Of a stretch of 64,000 nucleotides of DNA, positions 19,191 to 29,293 are shown one piece after another; the first letter of the stretch is position 1; the number at the start of each line of letters is the position of its first letter. The stretch is from Pseudoxanthomonas sp. JBR18 (GTDB lineage: Bacteria > Pseudomonadota > Gammaproteobacteria > Xanthomonadales > Xanthomonadaceae), in NCBI RefSeq assembly GCF_028198165.1, contig NZ_CP116339.1, forward strand, positions 4,532,556 to 4,596,555. The letters are read 5' to 3'. Under the pieces are notes generated by a model that saw only the letters and a program-made list of their open reading frames with translations, was not told the origin of the DNA and ran no database searches. A program made the translations under genes and the position numbers.

Positions 19191-19547
19191 ATGAACGACC
19201 CGATCCTGATGTCCCGCACCACCACCATCGCCCTCGACCGCAATGCCCAGATCGAAGACAGGATCTTCCGGCGTGGCGTCAGCGACCAGGATGTCAGGAC
19301 CGCAGTGGAACTGATCCGCGAATACGTCTCCAACCGCCTGGACAGCGAGGCCGATGAGCACGCGTGGTGGATGGCGTTCGGCGAGATTTTCGAGGATCTC
19401 TCGCGCAACTTCACGCCGGCCCAGCTGGCGGCCTTCGAGATCGCGACCGATACCATCCTGGTGGGGTACGGCTGCCCATCGTGGACACGCTCACGTGCAG
19501 GCCTGTCCACGCGCGTGAGCGACGCACCTGGCTGCGAAGCCGCCTGA
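19191..19547 (+). CDS. Small protein of unknown function
   Basis: ATG 19191 gives 118 residues. An in-frame ATG at 19155 adds twelve more, mostly basic. I do not recognise the family. The body reads as a helical cytoplasmic protein (DQDVRTAVELIREYVSNRLD; HAWWMAFGEIFEDLSRNFTP; AQLAAFEIATDTILVGYG) without signal peptide or membrane segment. It faces the oxidoreductase gene tail to tail. Codon use looks like that of the neighbours, which supports it being real. Confidence 0.5.
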   Translation: MNDPILMSRTTTIALDRNAQIEDRIFRRGVSDQDVRTAVELIREYVSNRLDSEADEHAWWMAFGEIFEDLSRNFTPAQLAAFEIATDTILVGYGCPSWTRSRAGLSTRVSDAPGCEAA

Positions 19548-19566
19548 GGCATTGCGCGCACGGCCG

Positions 19567-20505
19567 CTAAGCGGCGGCCGAGGCCGGCAGGCGCATCGCC
19601 ATCAGCGCGCGGTGTGCCGAGGCAGCGGCGAGCGTGCCACCCGCAACCGCCAGCGCTGCGCTCTGCATCGGATTGGCCATGTCGCCAGCGGCGAACAGGC
19701 CTTGGACGCAGGTCGCGCCCACCGGATCGACGACGACACGCGGCCCCAGCGGCCCTTCGACGATCTCGCATCCCAGGTTGCGCGCTAGGTCGCTCGCGAA
19801 GGCCTGCCTTGGCGCGGTGAACAGCGCGGCCAAAGCGACGCGGCGCCCGTCGGCCAGCCGGACCGACGACAGGGAACCGCCCTCGCCTTCCAGTGCCACG
19901 ACCGGCTGGCGCTCGGTCGAGACATCCAGCGCCTGCAGTCGCTGCAGCGCTTCGGTGGTGGGCTCGAAGGCCCCCTGGGTGAAATACGTCGTGGGTCCCC
20001 ACTCGGGAATCATCTCGCCTTGATGCGGACTCATGGGGCCGGTGGCGAGCACGCCAAGGGCCTGCCCAGCGAACTCGTACCCGTGGCAATAGGGACAGTG
20101 CAGCACACTCTGGCCCCAGCGTTCGGCCAGGCCAGGAAGCGGTGGTAATACATCGCGCATGCCGGTGGCCAGCACCAGGGTGCGGCCCTCCACCGGCGCG
20201 CCCTCGTCCAGGTGCAGACGAAAGCCATCGTCCACCCGGCTGCCGTCGCGTGCGAAGGCGATGCGCAATTCTACGTTCGGATAGGCCATGAGCTGGTCGA
20301 TGGCTTCGCCCAGCAGCATCGCCGGAGGCTTGCCGTCGTGGCCAATCAGGTTGTGCGCGTGGTTGGCAAAGCGGTTGCGCGGCTGGGCGTTGTCGACCAG
20401 CAGCACACGCTTGCGTGCACGGGCCAGCATCAACGCGGCAGACAAGCCGGCAAAACTCCCGCCCACGATCAGTGCGTCATAGCGGTTCGATGGAGGAAAG
20501 GTCAT
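19567..20505 (-). CDS. NAD(P)/FAD-dependent oxidoreductase, thioredoxin-reductase-like
   Basis: A 312-residue flavoprotein. ATG at 20505 (GGAGGAAAGGTC-like purine stretch nearby) gives MTFPPSNRYDALIVGGSFAG with the FAD-binding GxGxxG-type loop (GGSFAG). A redox-type CxxC is in LHCPYCHGYEFAGQ. The C-terminal FAD motif is LFAAGDMANPMQSAALAVAGG. It lacks the typical TrxR CATC, and such proteins are often ferredoxin-reductase- or gliotoxin-reductase-like with an unknown partner. It lies directly downstream of an Rrf2 regulator gene with a palindromic site between them, so it is probably that regulator's target. Confidence 0.9.
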   Translation of the reverse strand: MTFPPSNRYDALIVGGSFAGLSAALMLARARKRVLLVDNAQPRNRFANHAHNLIGHDGKPPAMLLGEAIDQLMAYPNVELRIAFARDGSRVDDGFRLHLDEGAPVEGRTLVLATGMRDVLPPLPGLAERWGQSVLHCPYCHGYEFAGQALGVLATGPMSPHQGEMIPEWGPTTYFTQGAFEPTTEALQRLQALDVSTERQPVVALEGEGGSLSSVRLADGRRVALAALFTAPRQAFASDLARNLGCEIVEGPLGPRVVVDPVGATCVQGLFAAGDMANPMQSAALAVAGGTLAAASAHRALMAMRLPASAAA

Positions 20506-20582
20506 GGATGAGCGCTCCGTTTCTGGTCGCCGTCGGCGTGCCTGCACACAGCGGCATGCCCTTCGGCCTGGGGCACAATCTT

Positions 20583-20603
20583 AAGGTACTTTTATTGTTA
20601 CTT
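20583..20603 (-). promoter_or_regulatory. Candidate Rrf2 operator upstream of the oxidoreductase gene
   Basis: AAGGTAC, seven A/T-rich bases, then GTTACTT: an imperfect dyad (five of seven positions complementary) in an A+T-rich island of an otherwise G+C-rich region. It lies 78 bases before the oxidoreductase start and 69 bases after the end of the Rrf2 gene. Dyads of this size are typical for Rrf2-family repressors. It could overlap the promoter. Confidence 0.5.
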
Positions 20604-20671
20604 TAAAAGGCGTCGGACAACACTCTGTTGACGGACGCGCGTGGCGCGACCCCGGATCCTGGATTGGAGGG

Positions 20672-21136
20672 CTACGGCAAGTGGGCGCGGGCCGTCCTGC
20701 GCTTCCAGCCGCCGGATTCGCACAACGCGTCGAAGTCCGCTGCCAGGTCGGCGAGTGAAACCTCGCCCAGGCGGGCCAGCAGCAGCGCCTCGGCCTGCTG
20801 CAGGGCATCGTCGATGGCGGCGTTGACCACCCGTTCGACACCGCAGTCCGGGTTGTCGTGCTCGTGGCCGAGGGCGAACAGTCGGTTGCCGCCGACCGCC
20901 CGGTGGACGTCCAACAGGCTGACCTGGTCCAGGTCGCAGGCAATCTCCCATCCGCCGCCATGTCCCCGGGTTGCGCTCACATAGCCGGCATCGCGCAATC
21001 CGGCCATCGTGCGCCGGACAACCACGGCGTTGGTGCGCAGCATCGCGGCGATCTGCTCGGAGGTCATGGGCGATGCGTGGCGCGCCATGTGCAGCAGCAC
21101 ATGCAGCATGCGGGAGAGTCGGCTGTCGGTTCTCAT
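20672..21136 (-). CDS. Rrf2-family transcriptional regulator
   Basis: A 154-residue DNA-binding protein. The winged helix is in the first 70 residues (RLSRMLHVLLHMARHASPMT; SEQIAAMLRTNAVVVRRTMA; GYVSATRGHGGGWEI). The Rrf2 helix VSLLDVHRAVGG follows. Cys residues occur at ACDLDQ, DCGVER and LCESGG but not in the three-Cys cluster that binds Fe-S in IscR or NsrR, so it may sense redox by thiols or a small ligand like YwnA. It is transcribed towards the oxidoreductase gene. Confidence 0.88.
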   Translation of the reverse strand: MRTDSRLSRMLHVLLHMARHASPMTSEQIAAMLRTNAVVVRRTMAGLRDAGYVSATRGHGGGWEIACDLDQVSLLDVHRAVGGNRLFALGHEHDNPDCGVERVVNAAIDDALQQAEALLLARLGEVSLADLAADFDALCESGGWKRRTARAHLP

Positions 21137-21306
21137 CGTCGGGCAGCGCAGCAGCGGGACACCGGTCCATGCCCGGCGCGGCGCAGGCTAACACGGCACC
21201 CCGGCGTCTCTCGCGCAGCATGCACCCAAACGCAGACGACTGATCTATGCTTGTCTCCTGTTCGCGGAAGCCTGCGGACTTTGCTCGCTCACAAGGAAGT
21301 TGTGCC

Positions 21307-21543
21307 ATGCGTCCATCCCACCCCGCCCTCGCGTTCGCGCATGTCGTGCTCGGATTGATGCTGCTCGCGCGCGGGCTCAGGCATCTGTCCGACGCGCATC
21401 CGGCGCTGTCCACCGCCCTGGCCTCGCCTTCCGCCTTTGGCTATGCCTGCGGACAGGCGCTGGCGAGCACCCTCATGCTGGCGGCGGGCATCGCCCTGCT
21501 CTGGCTGGGGGCGCGGCGTCGCCCGATCAATCCCGCTGGATGA
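21307..21543 (+). CDS. Small two-helix membrane protein
   Basis: ATG 21307 follows a good AAGGAAG ribosome site and gives 78 residues. It has two hydrophobic segments (LAFAHVVLGLMLLARGL and ALASTLMLAAGIALLWLGA) and a basic C-terminus (ARRRPINPAG). I do not recognise the family. It lies 536 bp beyond the Rrf2 gene's far end in the divergent direction, and 88 bases before a secreted hydrolase gene on the same strand. Confidence 0.55.
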   Translation: MRPSHPALAFAHVVLGLMLLARGLRHLSDAHPALSTALASPSAFGYACGQALASTLMLAAGIALLWLGARRRPINPAG

Positions 21544-21630
21544 CCTGTGGGTCAGGTCCAATTGGACCTGACACCACGTCGGGAGGCGGCTTGCTATGTT
21601 GCGCGCTCCGTCCTGCCGCAGGAGCCCGCC

Positions 21631-22518
<888 letters not shown>

Positions 22519-22641
22519 CCCCACCGGCGCGCGGTGTGCTGCGGCAGGCCGCGCCCAGTACGCGGTCCCCGCCTGCGTGGGTTTCACGACAAGCCGACGC
22601 GGTGGCTGTCAAACATGGACGTGCACCCGCAAGAGACGCCC

Positions 22642-22812
22642 ATGACGACACTGCGCAGCACCAAGGCCATGCCGCCTGATTCGCTTTTTTCCCGCCCGCG
22701 CGAAGACAAGCGCGCCGCCCAGCAGACCCTGCAGGACCAGTTGGACGCCTTCGAGCGGTCCGGTGGTCGTATCGAGCGACTCGGCACCACGCCGCTGCGA
22801 AAGCCCGGATAG
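22642..22812 (+). CDS. Small conserved-looking protein of unknown function
   Basis: ATG 22642 gives 56 residues. An in-frame ATG at 22615 would add nine. It is charged and helical (LFSRPREDKRAAQQTLQDQL; DAFERSGGRIERLGTTPLRK), with no membrane segment. The sequence has the look of a small xanthomonad regulatory or ribosome-associated protein, but I cannot assign it. The 248 bp to the next gene hold nothing I can identify. Confidence 0.5.
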   Translation: MTTLRSTKAMPPDSLFSRPREDKRAAQQTLQDQLDAFERSGGRIERLGTTPLRKPG

Positions 22813-23060
22813 CCTCGCTTCCACCCTTCCCGACCATCCTCCACACAAGCCTCGCCCCGCATCCTGCAGCGAGGATGCGCGTGGAGGAAGAGACCTCTGC
22901 ATGGCGACCTGCGGCTGCGGAGCGGGATCGACGACCTGCACACACCATTAGCTGCCGGCACGGCAATGCCCTGCCACACGGTTTCATGAGGCGGCACCTG
23001 TCAGTCCTTTGTTAGAGTGCCGGCCGCTTTTCAAAGACGCCACCGCGCACGAGGACTGCC

Positions 23061-23990
23061 ATGCACCCCACCACCGACCCGACCACCATCGGCACACCCG
23101 GCCAGCCCTGGGGCCCGGCGGAAAAGGCGCAGTGGCGCGCACAGCAGAGCCGGCGCCGCAGCTATGAAGACGAGGTGGCCAGCAAGATCCGGGCGCTGGG
23201 GGATCGCTTCGACATCGCCGCCTATGGCGAGCTGGACTACGCGCCGGACGGGCGCTACCCGCTGCTGGCCGTCCGCAGCCGCGACTGGGACGAGCGCCTG
23301 CCCTGCGCGGTGGTCACCGGTGGCGTGCACGGTTATGAGACCAGCGGCGTGCACGGCGCGCTGCAGTTCGTCGCTCGGCACGCCGCCGCCTATGCGGGCA
23401 AGGTGAATCTGCTGGTGGCTCCGTGCGTGAGTCCATGGGGGTACGAGCGCATCCATCGCTGGAACCCCGACGCGCTGGATCCCAACCGCTCCTTCAGCGC
23501 GGGCAGCCCCGCCGGCGAGTCGGCCGCGCTGTTGGACCTGGTCGCGCCACTGCGCGGCAAGGTGCTGGTCCACATCGACCTGCACGAAACCACCGACAGC
23601 GACGAAACCGAGTTCCGTCCAGCGCTGGCCGCGCGCGACGGCAAGCCCTACGAACCCGGCGAAATCCCGGACGGCTTCTACCTGGTCGACGACAGCGAAC
23701 ACCCGCAGCGCGGCTTCCAGGCCGCGATCATCGAGGCGGTCTCCAAGGTCACCCATATCGCCCCGGCCGACGCGCGCGGCGAGATCATCGGCTCGCCCGT
23801 GGTCTCGCCCGGCGTCATCGAATACGCCGTGGGACCGTTGGGCCTCTGCGCGGGCATCACCGGCGCGCGCTACGTCACCACCACCGAGGTCTATCCCGAC
23901 AGTCCGCGCGCCACGCCGCAGCAGTGCAACGACGCCCAGGCTGCCGCGGTGTGCGCTGGGATCGACTACGCCCTGGCCCACCAGGCCTGA
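23061..23990 (+). CDS. M14-family zinc carboxypeptidase-like protein
   Basis: A 309-residue cytoplasmic protein. Zinc ligands are visible as HGYE in VTGGVHGYETSGVHG (HxxE) and the distal His in VLVHIDLHETTDSDE. The catalytic Glu is likely in RYVTTTEVYPDSPRAT. It belongs to the succinylglutamate-desuccinylase/aspartoacylase-like or YPD-type M14 branch rather than digestive carboxypeptidases. No signal peptide is present. It may deacylate amino acids or trim small peptides. Confidence 0.83.
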   Translation: MHPTTDPTTIGTPGQPWGPAEKAQWRAQQSRRRSYEDEVASKIRALGDRFDIAAYGELDYAPDGRYPLLAVRSRDWDERLPCAVVTGGVHGYETSGVHGALQFVARHAAAYAGKVNLLVAPCVSPWGYERIHRWNPDALDPNRSFSAGSPAGESAALLDLVAPLRGKVLVHIDLHETTDSDETEFRPALAARDGKPYEPGEIPDGFYLVDDSEHPQRGFQAAIIEAVSKVTHIAPADARGEIIGSPVVSPGVIEYAVGPLGLCAGITGARYVTTTEVYPDSPRATPQQCNDAQAAAVCAGIDYALAHQA

Positions 23991-24152
23991 ACCAGCACCA
24001 CCCAGGTCCGGTGCCCGCACCTTGCAGGCATTCCGGCATCGCCCGGCGCGTGCCATGCATTAACACGTGATCCGAACGGCACATCCCTAGAATGGCGCGC
24101 TCACGCTGCGCCGCCGGCCGCTGCTCGCCCTGCCTTCGTTTCAAGAGTTTTC

Positions 24153-24797
24153 ATGAACCACCTTGCCCAGTGCGTCTTCCACTACGCGCAATGCCTGTGG
24201 GAGACCCAGGCGCTGCTCGCTCCCGCGGTGGACGAACCCGCTGCCACTGCGCCTAGCGTCGTGCTGGCCGACCGCTACCTGGTCAGCCTGTCTACCTCAC
24301 TCATGCGGCTTCCCCATGCCGAACGCGCCGCCGTGGCCCGCGCCGCGCGCCACGGCTGGCAGCTGCGCGCCAGCGGCGCGCCCGCGCCAGACCCGGTGCG
24401 CGAGGCCTTGATCCAGGGGCATGGACTGCACGCGGTCCGTGCGCTGCCGCGCGGCCTGCGCCGCTGGGAAGACCCCTCCCTGGCGGCGCTGACCCTGCGC
24501 AGCCTGCGCTACGCCCTGGACCTCAGCCAGGCCCTGCCCGATCCCGATGCGCCCCTGGCTTCCTCCGGCCCGGCCACGGCCTTGCATGCCACCCTGTGGC
24601 GCACCGCCCACGCGATCGACGATCAGCAGGCAAGGCTCTGGGATGCCGTCGAATCCATCACCCGCGCCGAAGCCGATGCCCTGGCCGAGGTCGCGCGCGC
24701 GCAGGTGCCACACGCCCCATCCGGCACTCAACACGCCGACCTGCTGGCCTACTTCGCCAGCGGCATCTTCGTGGAACGGCTGAAGGCGCGCGGCTAA
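24153..24797 (+). CDS. Unknown 214-residue helical protein
   Basis: No family recognised. The protein looks soluble and mostly helical (NHLAQCVFHYAQCLWETQAL at the start, LRSLRYALDLSQALPDPD in the middle, LLAYFASGIFVERLKARG at the end), with no signal or membrane segment. ATG 24153 follows TTCAAGAGTTTTC, a weak ribosome site. The codon bias favours the + strand reading here. It converges on the M1 peptidase gene 61 bases away. Confidence 0.6.
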   Translation: MNHLAQCVFHYAQCLWETQALLAPAVDEPAATAPSVVLADRYLVSLSTSLMRLPHAERAAVARAARHGWQLRASGAPAPDPVREALIQGHGLHAVRALPRGLRRWEDPSLAALTLRSLRYALDLSQALPDPDAPLASSGPATALHATLWRTAHAIDDQQARLWDAVESITRAEADALAEVARAQVPHAPSGTQHADLLAYFASGIFVERLKARG

Positions 24798-24858
24798 CCC
24801 GCCGCGGCACCTCCACCGGCCCGGCCAGGCCTGCCCGGGCATGCACGACCCCGAAGCC

Positions 24859-26874
24859 TCAGCTGCCCAGGCTGGACGTGTTGTTGCCGCGGTCAGCGTC
24901 GGGCAGCGCGTGGTCCGGGTCCAGCTCCAGACGCGCAATCGGCTTGGTGGTCGGGAAGGTCAGCTCGGGCGCGCTACGCTGGATCCAGGTTTCCACCGGG
25001 ATGCGGCGATCCTCGTGGGTGCCGTCGGTGTAGTCGATGCGCAGGGTCACCGGCATCACCAGCTTCTGTTCGCTCTCCAGGGTCACCGCCACGCCCTTGG
25101 CCACGTCACCGTCGACGTAGTGCGCCGCCTGGATGCCCATGTCCAGCTGCCAGTTGTTGAAGTACCAGCCGCGCCACCACCACGACAGGTCCTCGCCCGA
25201 CTCGCTCTCCATGAAGCGGAAGAAGTCCGACGGGGTGGGATGCTTGTAGGCCCAAGTGGCGATGTACTTGCGGAACGCCGGGTCGAAGCGCGCCGGCCCC
25301 AGGATCTGCTCGCGCAGCAGCACCAGGCCCAGCGCACCCTTGAAGTAGGTCACCGGGTGGCGGTACTTCTCGCTGGTCGCATCGGCCAGGTCCATCAGCG
25401 TCGGCGCGTCCTGGTCGGCCAGCACCGGCAGGATCTCGTCGACCGGGTTGCCGCCCTTGGGCGCGTACTCGCCATCGCGCTTGGGACCGTATTCGCCGTG
25501 GTTGAATTCGTCCGAGGCGTAGACGTCGATGAAGGTGTTGAAGCCCTCGTCCATGAACGCGTGGCGGCGCTCGTTGGAGCCGACGATCATCGGGAACCAG
25601 CCATGGCCCAACTCGTGCGCGGTGATCCAGAACAGCTTGTCGTCCTTGTCGTCATAGCCATCGAACACGATGCCCGGGTATTCCATGCCCGCGCCGTGCC
25701 CGCCCAGGTTGACCGCGACCGGCCACGGGTAGCTGTACCACTTGTTCGAGAAGTGCTCGATCGCGCCCTTGACGTATTCGGTCGAACGCACCCAGTTGCT
25801 CGCGCCCTCCACCGGATACACCGACATGGCCAGCGCGTGCTTGCCCTGCGGCAGGTCGATGCGCGCGGCATCCCACACAAAGGCCGGCGAGGCGGCGAAC
25901 GCCACGTCGCGGGTGTGGTCCATATGGAAGCGCCAGGTCTGCGTGCCGCTGGTCTTGGGCCGACTGGCCGGATCGGTGACTTCGGCCGGGGTCCGGATCA
26001 TCACCGTCTTGTCGCTGCCATCGGCCTGCTTCAGGCGCGCGCGCTGGGTGGCGGTGAGCACCTCATCGCCATTGGTCAGCGCACCGGACCCGGCGACGAT
26101 GTAGTCCCACGGCACCGTCACGGCGTAGTCGAAATCGCCGTATTCCAGGTAGAACTCCGAACCCAGGTAGGGTTGAGTGTCCCAGCCGCGCACATCGTCG
26201 TAGACGGCCATGCGCGGGTACCACTGGGCGATCTCGTAGATGTCGCCGTTCTTGGTCGGGGTCACCGCGGTGCGGCCGCCCCAGGTGCCAGGCACGGTGT
26301 AGCGATAGTTGATGTGCAGCTTGACCGTGCCGTCCTTGGCGGCCAGTGCGGTCGGCAGGTCCACGCGCATGCGGGTGTCGTCGACCAGATAGTCGGCCTT
26401 GGTGCGCTTGCCGCCCTGCTCCACCTCGATGCTGGCGATCTCGAAGCCCTGGGTGGACGGGGTCGGCGTGGCCGGCTGGCCCGGCCGCCGCCATGGCGCG
26501 CGCACGAACTTGGCCCTGGCATCGTCGCGGTAGATGTTCTGGTCCAGTTGCACCCACAGCACGTCCAGCGCGTCGGGACTGTGGTTGGTGTAGGTGATGG
26601 TTTCCTGCCCGGTCAGGGTGTGGCTGGCCGGGTCGATGGTGGCATGCAGGTCGTAATCGGCGCGGTTCTGCCAGAACAGGGCGCCCGGCTTGCCACCGCC
26701 ATCGCGGATGGCATTGGCCGGCGCCGGCAGTTGCAGCGGCGCAAAGAATTCCAGTGGGTTGAAGCCTGCATCCTGCGGCTTGGCGGTTTCGGCCGCCTGG
26801 GCCGTGGCGGCACAGGCGATGGAGGACAGCAGCAGGACCGGGACGCGCAGGCCCCGGTAATGGCGCAGGTTCAT
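24859..26874 (-). CDS. M1-family aminopeptidase, exported
   Basis: A 671-residue gluzincin from ATG 26874. An in-frame extension of 17 residues is possible but would bury the signal peptide. Residues 1-29 form the signal (VPVLLLSSIACAATAQA). The N-terminal beta-saddle domain contains HATIDPASHTLTGQETITYT. The catalytic domain has TAHELGHGWFPMI (HExxH near residue 418) and the third zinc ligand in RRHAFMDEGFNTFID, 18 residues on. A GAMEN-like substrate loop appears as GHGAGMEYPGI. It should remove N-terminal residues from peptides in the periplasm. Confidence 0.93.
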   Translation of the reverse strand: MNLRHYRGLRVPVLLLSSIACAATAQAAETAKPQDAGFNPLEFFAPLQLPAPANAIRDGGGKPGALFWQNRADYDLHATIDPASHTLTGQETITYTNHSPDALDVLWVQLDQNIYRDDARAKFVRAPWRRPGQPATPTPSTQGFEIASIEVEQGGKRTKADYLVDDTRMRVDLPTALAAKDGTVKLHINYRYTVPGTWGGRTAVTPTKNGDIYEIAQWYPRMAVYDDVRGWDTQPYLGSEFYLEYGDFDYAVTVPWDYIVAGSGALTNGDEVLTATQRARLKQADGSDKTVMIRTPAEVTDPASRPKTSGTQTWRFHMDHTRDVAFAASPAFVWDAARIDLPQGKHALAMSVYPVEGASNWVRSTEYVKGAIEHFSNKWYSYPWPVAVNLGGHGAGMEYPGIVFDGYDDKDDKLFWITAHELGHGWFPMIVGSNERRHAFMDEGFNTFIDVYASDEFNHGEYGPKRDGEYAPKGGNPVDEILPVLADQDAPTLMDLADATSEKYRHPVTYFKGALGLVLLREQILGPARFDPAFRKYIATWAYKHPTPSDFFRFMESESGEDLSWWWRGWYFNNWQLDMGIQAAHYVDGDVAKGVAVTLESEQKLVMPVTLRIDYTDGTHEDRRIPVETWIQRSAPELTFPTTKPIARLELDPDHALPDADRGNNTSSLGS

Positions 26875-27027
26875 GGGCGCAAGGGTTCCACGATGACGAG
26901 GGGGGACCTTGATCCTACCGCGCACGTCCCCGCGCGCATGGGCCGTTTGGCATGGTCGGGCGCCCTGGACTGACGGGACTTCGGCCAGGCCCGCGGCCTC
27001 CCGTCGCGCTGGAACGCGGCGCGGCGC

Positions 27028-27969
27028 TCAGCCCAGCAAGGTCTCCAGCACCGCCATGCGGATGGCCACGCCGTTACCGACCTGACGCAAGACCAGCGAT
27101 TGCGGGCCATCGGCGACCTCGTCGGTGATCTCCACGCCACGATTGATCGGGCCGGGATGCAGCACCACCGCGTCGGGTGCGGCGCGGGCCAGGCGCGCGG
27201 CATCGAGGCCGTAGTCGCGGTGATAGTCCTCCAGCGAGGTCACCAGCCCTTCCTCCATGCGCTCGCGCTGCAGGCGCAGCATCATCAGCACGTCGGCCCC
27301 TTCCAGCGCGGCGTCGAAATCGCCGGTGGTCTTGCAGCCGACGCTGATGGCCGCCTCGGGCATCAGGCTCTCCGGCGCGCACAGGGTGATGTCGGTCGCG
27401 CCCAGCGTGCGCAGGGCCTGCAGGTCCGAGCGGGCCACGCGCGAATGCTTGATGTCGCCCACCATCACCACCTTGAGCCGGCCGAAGTCCGGCCCCTTGG
27501 CCTGGCGGATGGACAGCATGTCCAGCAGGCCCTGGGTGGGGTGCGAGGCGCGGCCGTCGCCGGCGTTGATCACCGTGGTGCCCTCGTGCGCGTGGCGGGC
27601 CAGCATCTCGGCCGCGCCATCGTCGGGGTGGCGCACCACGAAACCGCGCACGCCCATGGCCTCCAGGTTGCGCATGGTGTCCAGCGCGGTCTCGCCCTTG
27701 CGCGCCGACGAGGTGGACGCGTCGAAGTTCACCACGTCCGCGCCCAGGCGCTGGGCGGCGATCTGGAACGAGCTGCGGGTGCGCGTGGAGGGCTCGAAAA
27801 AAAGCGTGCAGACCGTGCGCCCGAGCAGCGTGTCGCGCTTCTGGGTCCGCCCCAGCGCGGTGTCGCGGATCATGCCCGCGCGATCCAGGAGGCGACACAG
27901 CGTCTCCTTCGGCAGGCCCTCCAGGGTCAGCAGGTGCAGCAGGCGTCCGTCGGAATCCAGTTGGCTCAT
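27028..27969 (-). CDS. pyrB: Aspartate carbamoyltransferase catalytic subunit
   Basis: A 313-residue enzyme of pyrimidine synthesis joining carbamoyl phosphate and aspartate. The carbamoyl-phosphate loop is FFEPSTRTRSSF. The trimer-interface SARKGE, FVVRHPDDGAAE, INAGDGRASHPTQGLLD and VLHPGPINRG motifs are intact. ATG 27969 is chosen because it gives the family-length N-terminus. It is the third gene of algH-ruvX-pyrB. No dihydroorotase-like pyrC' or pyrI follows, since an M1 peptidase is next. Confidence 0.97.
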   Translation of the reverse strand: MSQLDSDGRLLHLLTLEGLPKETLCRLLDRAGMIRDTALGRTQKRDTLLGRTVCTLFFEPSTRTRSSFQIAAQRLGADVVNFDASTSSARKGETALDTMRNLEAMGVRGFVVRHPDDGAAEMLARHAHEGTTVINAGDGRASHPTQGLLDMLSIRQAKGPDFGRLKVVMVGDIKHSRVARSDLQALRTLGATDITLCAPESLMPEAAISVGCKTTGDFDAALEGADVLMMLRLQRERMEEGLVTSLEDYHRDYGLDAARLARAAPDAVVLHPGPINRGVEITDEVADGPQSLVLRQVGNGVAIRMAVLETLLG

Positions 27970-28050
27970 GGTGTGCTCGTGATGGTGCAGGAAACGACGA
28001 CCGCGACGCGATCGCCCGGGGAAGGAATCAGGCAATGGCAGGCCAACGCC

Positions 28051-28500
28051 CTACTCGACATGCGTGGCGTCCTGCGGCGCAGCCAGCCAGCGCTCGACGA
28101 TGACCGCCGCGGCCACGGCGTCCAGCGCGGCGGCATCGCGTTTGCGCTTGCGCCCCTGTGCGCGGTCGACCGCGAAACGCTGCGCGGCCTCGACCGAACT
28201 GGAACGCTCGTCGACCAGGACCACCGGCAGCTTGTAGCGCATGCGCAGCTCGCGCGCGAAGGCATGGGCCCGCTTGCGGATCGGCTGGTCGCCGCCGTCC
28301 AGGGTCAACGGGTCGCCGACGACCAGGCCATCGGGCGACCATTCACTGCGCAGCCGGTCAATGGCGGCCCAGTCCGGCCCGGCCGGATGCACGTCCACCA
28401 CGGCCAGCGCACGCGCGCCGGTCCCGAAGGCGCTGCCCACCGCCACGCCGATCCGCCGCGCGCCCACGTCGAACCCCAACACGGTGCCGTCCAGCTTCAT
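28051..28500 (-). CDS. ruvX: Holliday junction resolvase-like / pre-16S rRNA nuclease
   Basis: A 149-residue YqgF-family nuclease (RNase H fold) involved in 16S rRNA 5'-end maturation. Conserved acidic residues lie in GTVLGFDVGARRIGVAV, VLVDERSSSVEA and KRDAAALDAVAAAVI. ATG 28500 removes an eight-residue in-frame extension. It lies between algH and pyrB, the standard gammaproteobacterial order, with an 81-base gap to pyrB. Confidence 0.94.
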   Translation of the reverse strand: MKLDGTVLGFDVGARRIGVAVGSAFGTGARALAVVDVHPAGPDWAAIDRLRSEWSPDGLVVGDPLTLDGGDQPIRKRAHAFARELRMRYKLPVVLVDERSSSVEAAQRFAVDRAQGRKRKRDAAALDAVAAAVIVERWLAAPQDATHVE

Positions 28501-28591
28501 GGCCGACTCCGATCGAGGAAACAAGCGAGAAAAGGCAGGACCAGCCCGGGCAGGCGCCGCTGTGGGGCGCGCGGAGGCGGGGTCCAGGAAC

Positions 28592-29158
28592 TCATGCGTG
28601 GCCGCTGTAGTCCGTCATGCGGGTCATGTCCACGCCGATGCGCCCGCCGGCCGCTTGCCAGCGCTGCTCCAGCGGCAGGTCGAACAGCAGCTCGCCATCG
28701 GCCGGCGCGGTCAGCCAGCTGTTCTCGCCCAGCTCGAACTCCAGCTGCCCGGCACCCCAGCCGGCGCACCCAAGTGCCACCACCGCATGGGCCGGGCCGT
28801 GGCCGCCGGCCATGGCCTCCAGGATGTCGCGCGAGGTCGTCAGGTACAGGCCCTCGGCGATCTCCAGGGTCGAGTCCCACTCACCGCTGCCGTCATGCAG
28901 GACGAACCCGCGCTCGGGATGCACCGGTCCGCCATAGAGCACCACGCGGTTGCGCAGCGCCTCGTCGTCGGTTTCCAGCTGCATCTGGCGCAGGACTTCG
29001 CCCAGGGTGTACTCGGAAGCGCGGTTGACCACCACGCCCATGGCGCCGTCGTCGTCGTGCTGGCAGATCAGGGCCACGCTCCGGGCGAAATGGGGATCGT
29101 CCAGGGCAGGCAGTGCGATCAGCAGCTGGTTGGCCAGGTTGTCGGACAGCGCGGGCAT
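28592..29158 (-). CDS. algH: YqgE/AlgH family protein (DUF179)
   Basis: A 188-residue cytoplasmic protein of the AlgH family. The family opening [20 protein letters not shown] and the pattern [18 protein letters not shown] are clear, with [15 protein letters not shown] and [16 protein letters not shown] further on. AlgH is implicated in alginate and virulence regulation in Pseudomonas, but its biochemical role is unsettled. It heads the algH-ruvX-pyrB group and is divergent from a DJ-1 gene. Confidence 0.94.
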   Translation of the reverse strand: MPALSDNLANQLLIALPALDDPHFARSVALICQHDDDGAMGVVVNRASEYTLGEVLRQMQLETDDEALRNRVVLYGGPVHPERGFVLHDGSGEWDSTLEIAEGLYLTTSRDILEAMAGGHGPAHAVVALGCAGWGAGQLEFELGENSWLTAPADGELLFDLPLEQRWQAAGGRIGVDMTRMTDYSGHA

Positions 29159-29293
29159 GGCCCCATTCTAGCCCGAGCCCTGCCGTCAGCCGCGCGCCGC
29201 GTTCACGCCATGGTCTTCCCGACACGGCAATCACCCCGTTTTTCAGGCGTTTGCCGACAATCGTGTCCATCTTCTGGAACAGGGATCCGGCCA

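Noticed and set aside
24841..26973. 710-codon + strand open frame
   Set aside because: Antisense to the M1 peptidase, which has a signal peptide and HExxH site. The + frame has no family features.
27100..29028. 642-codon + strand open frame
   Set aside because: Runs antisense through pyrB, ruvX and algH, all of which show conserved catalytic motifs.
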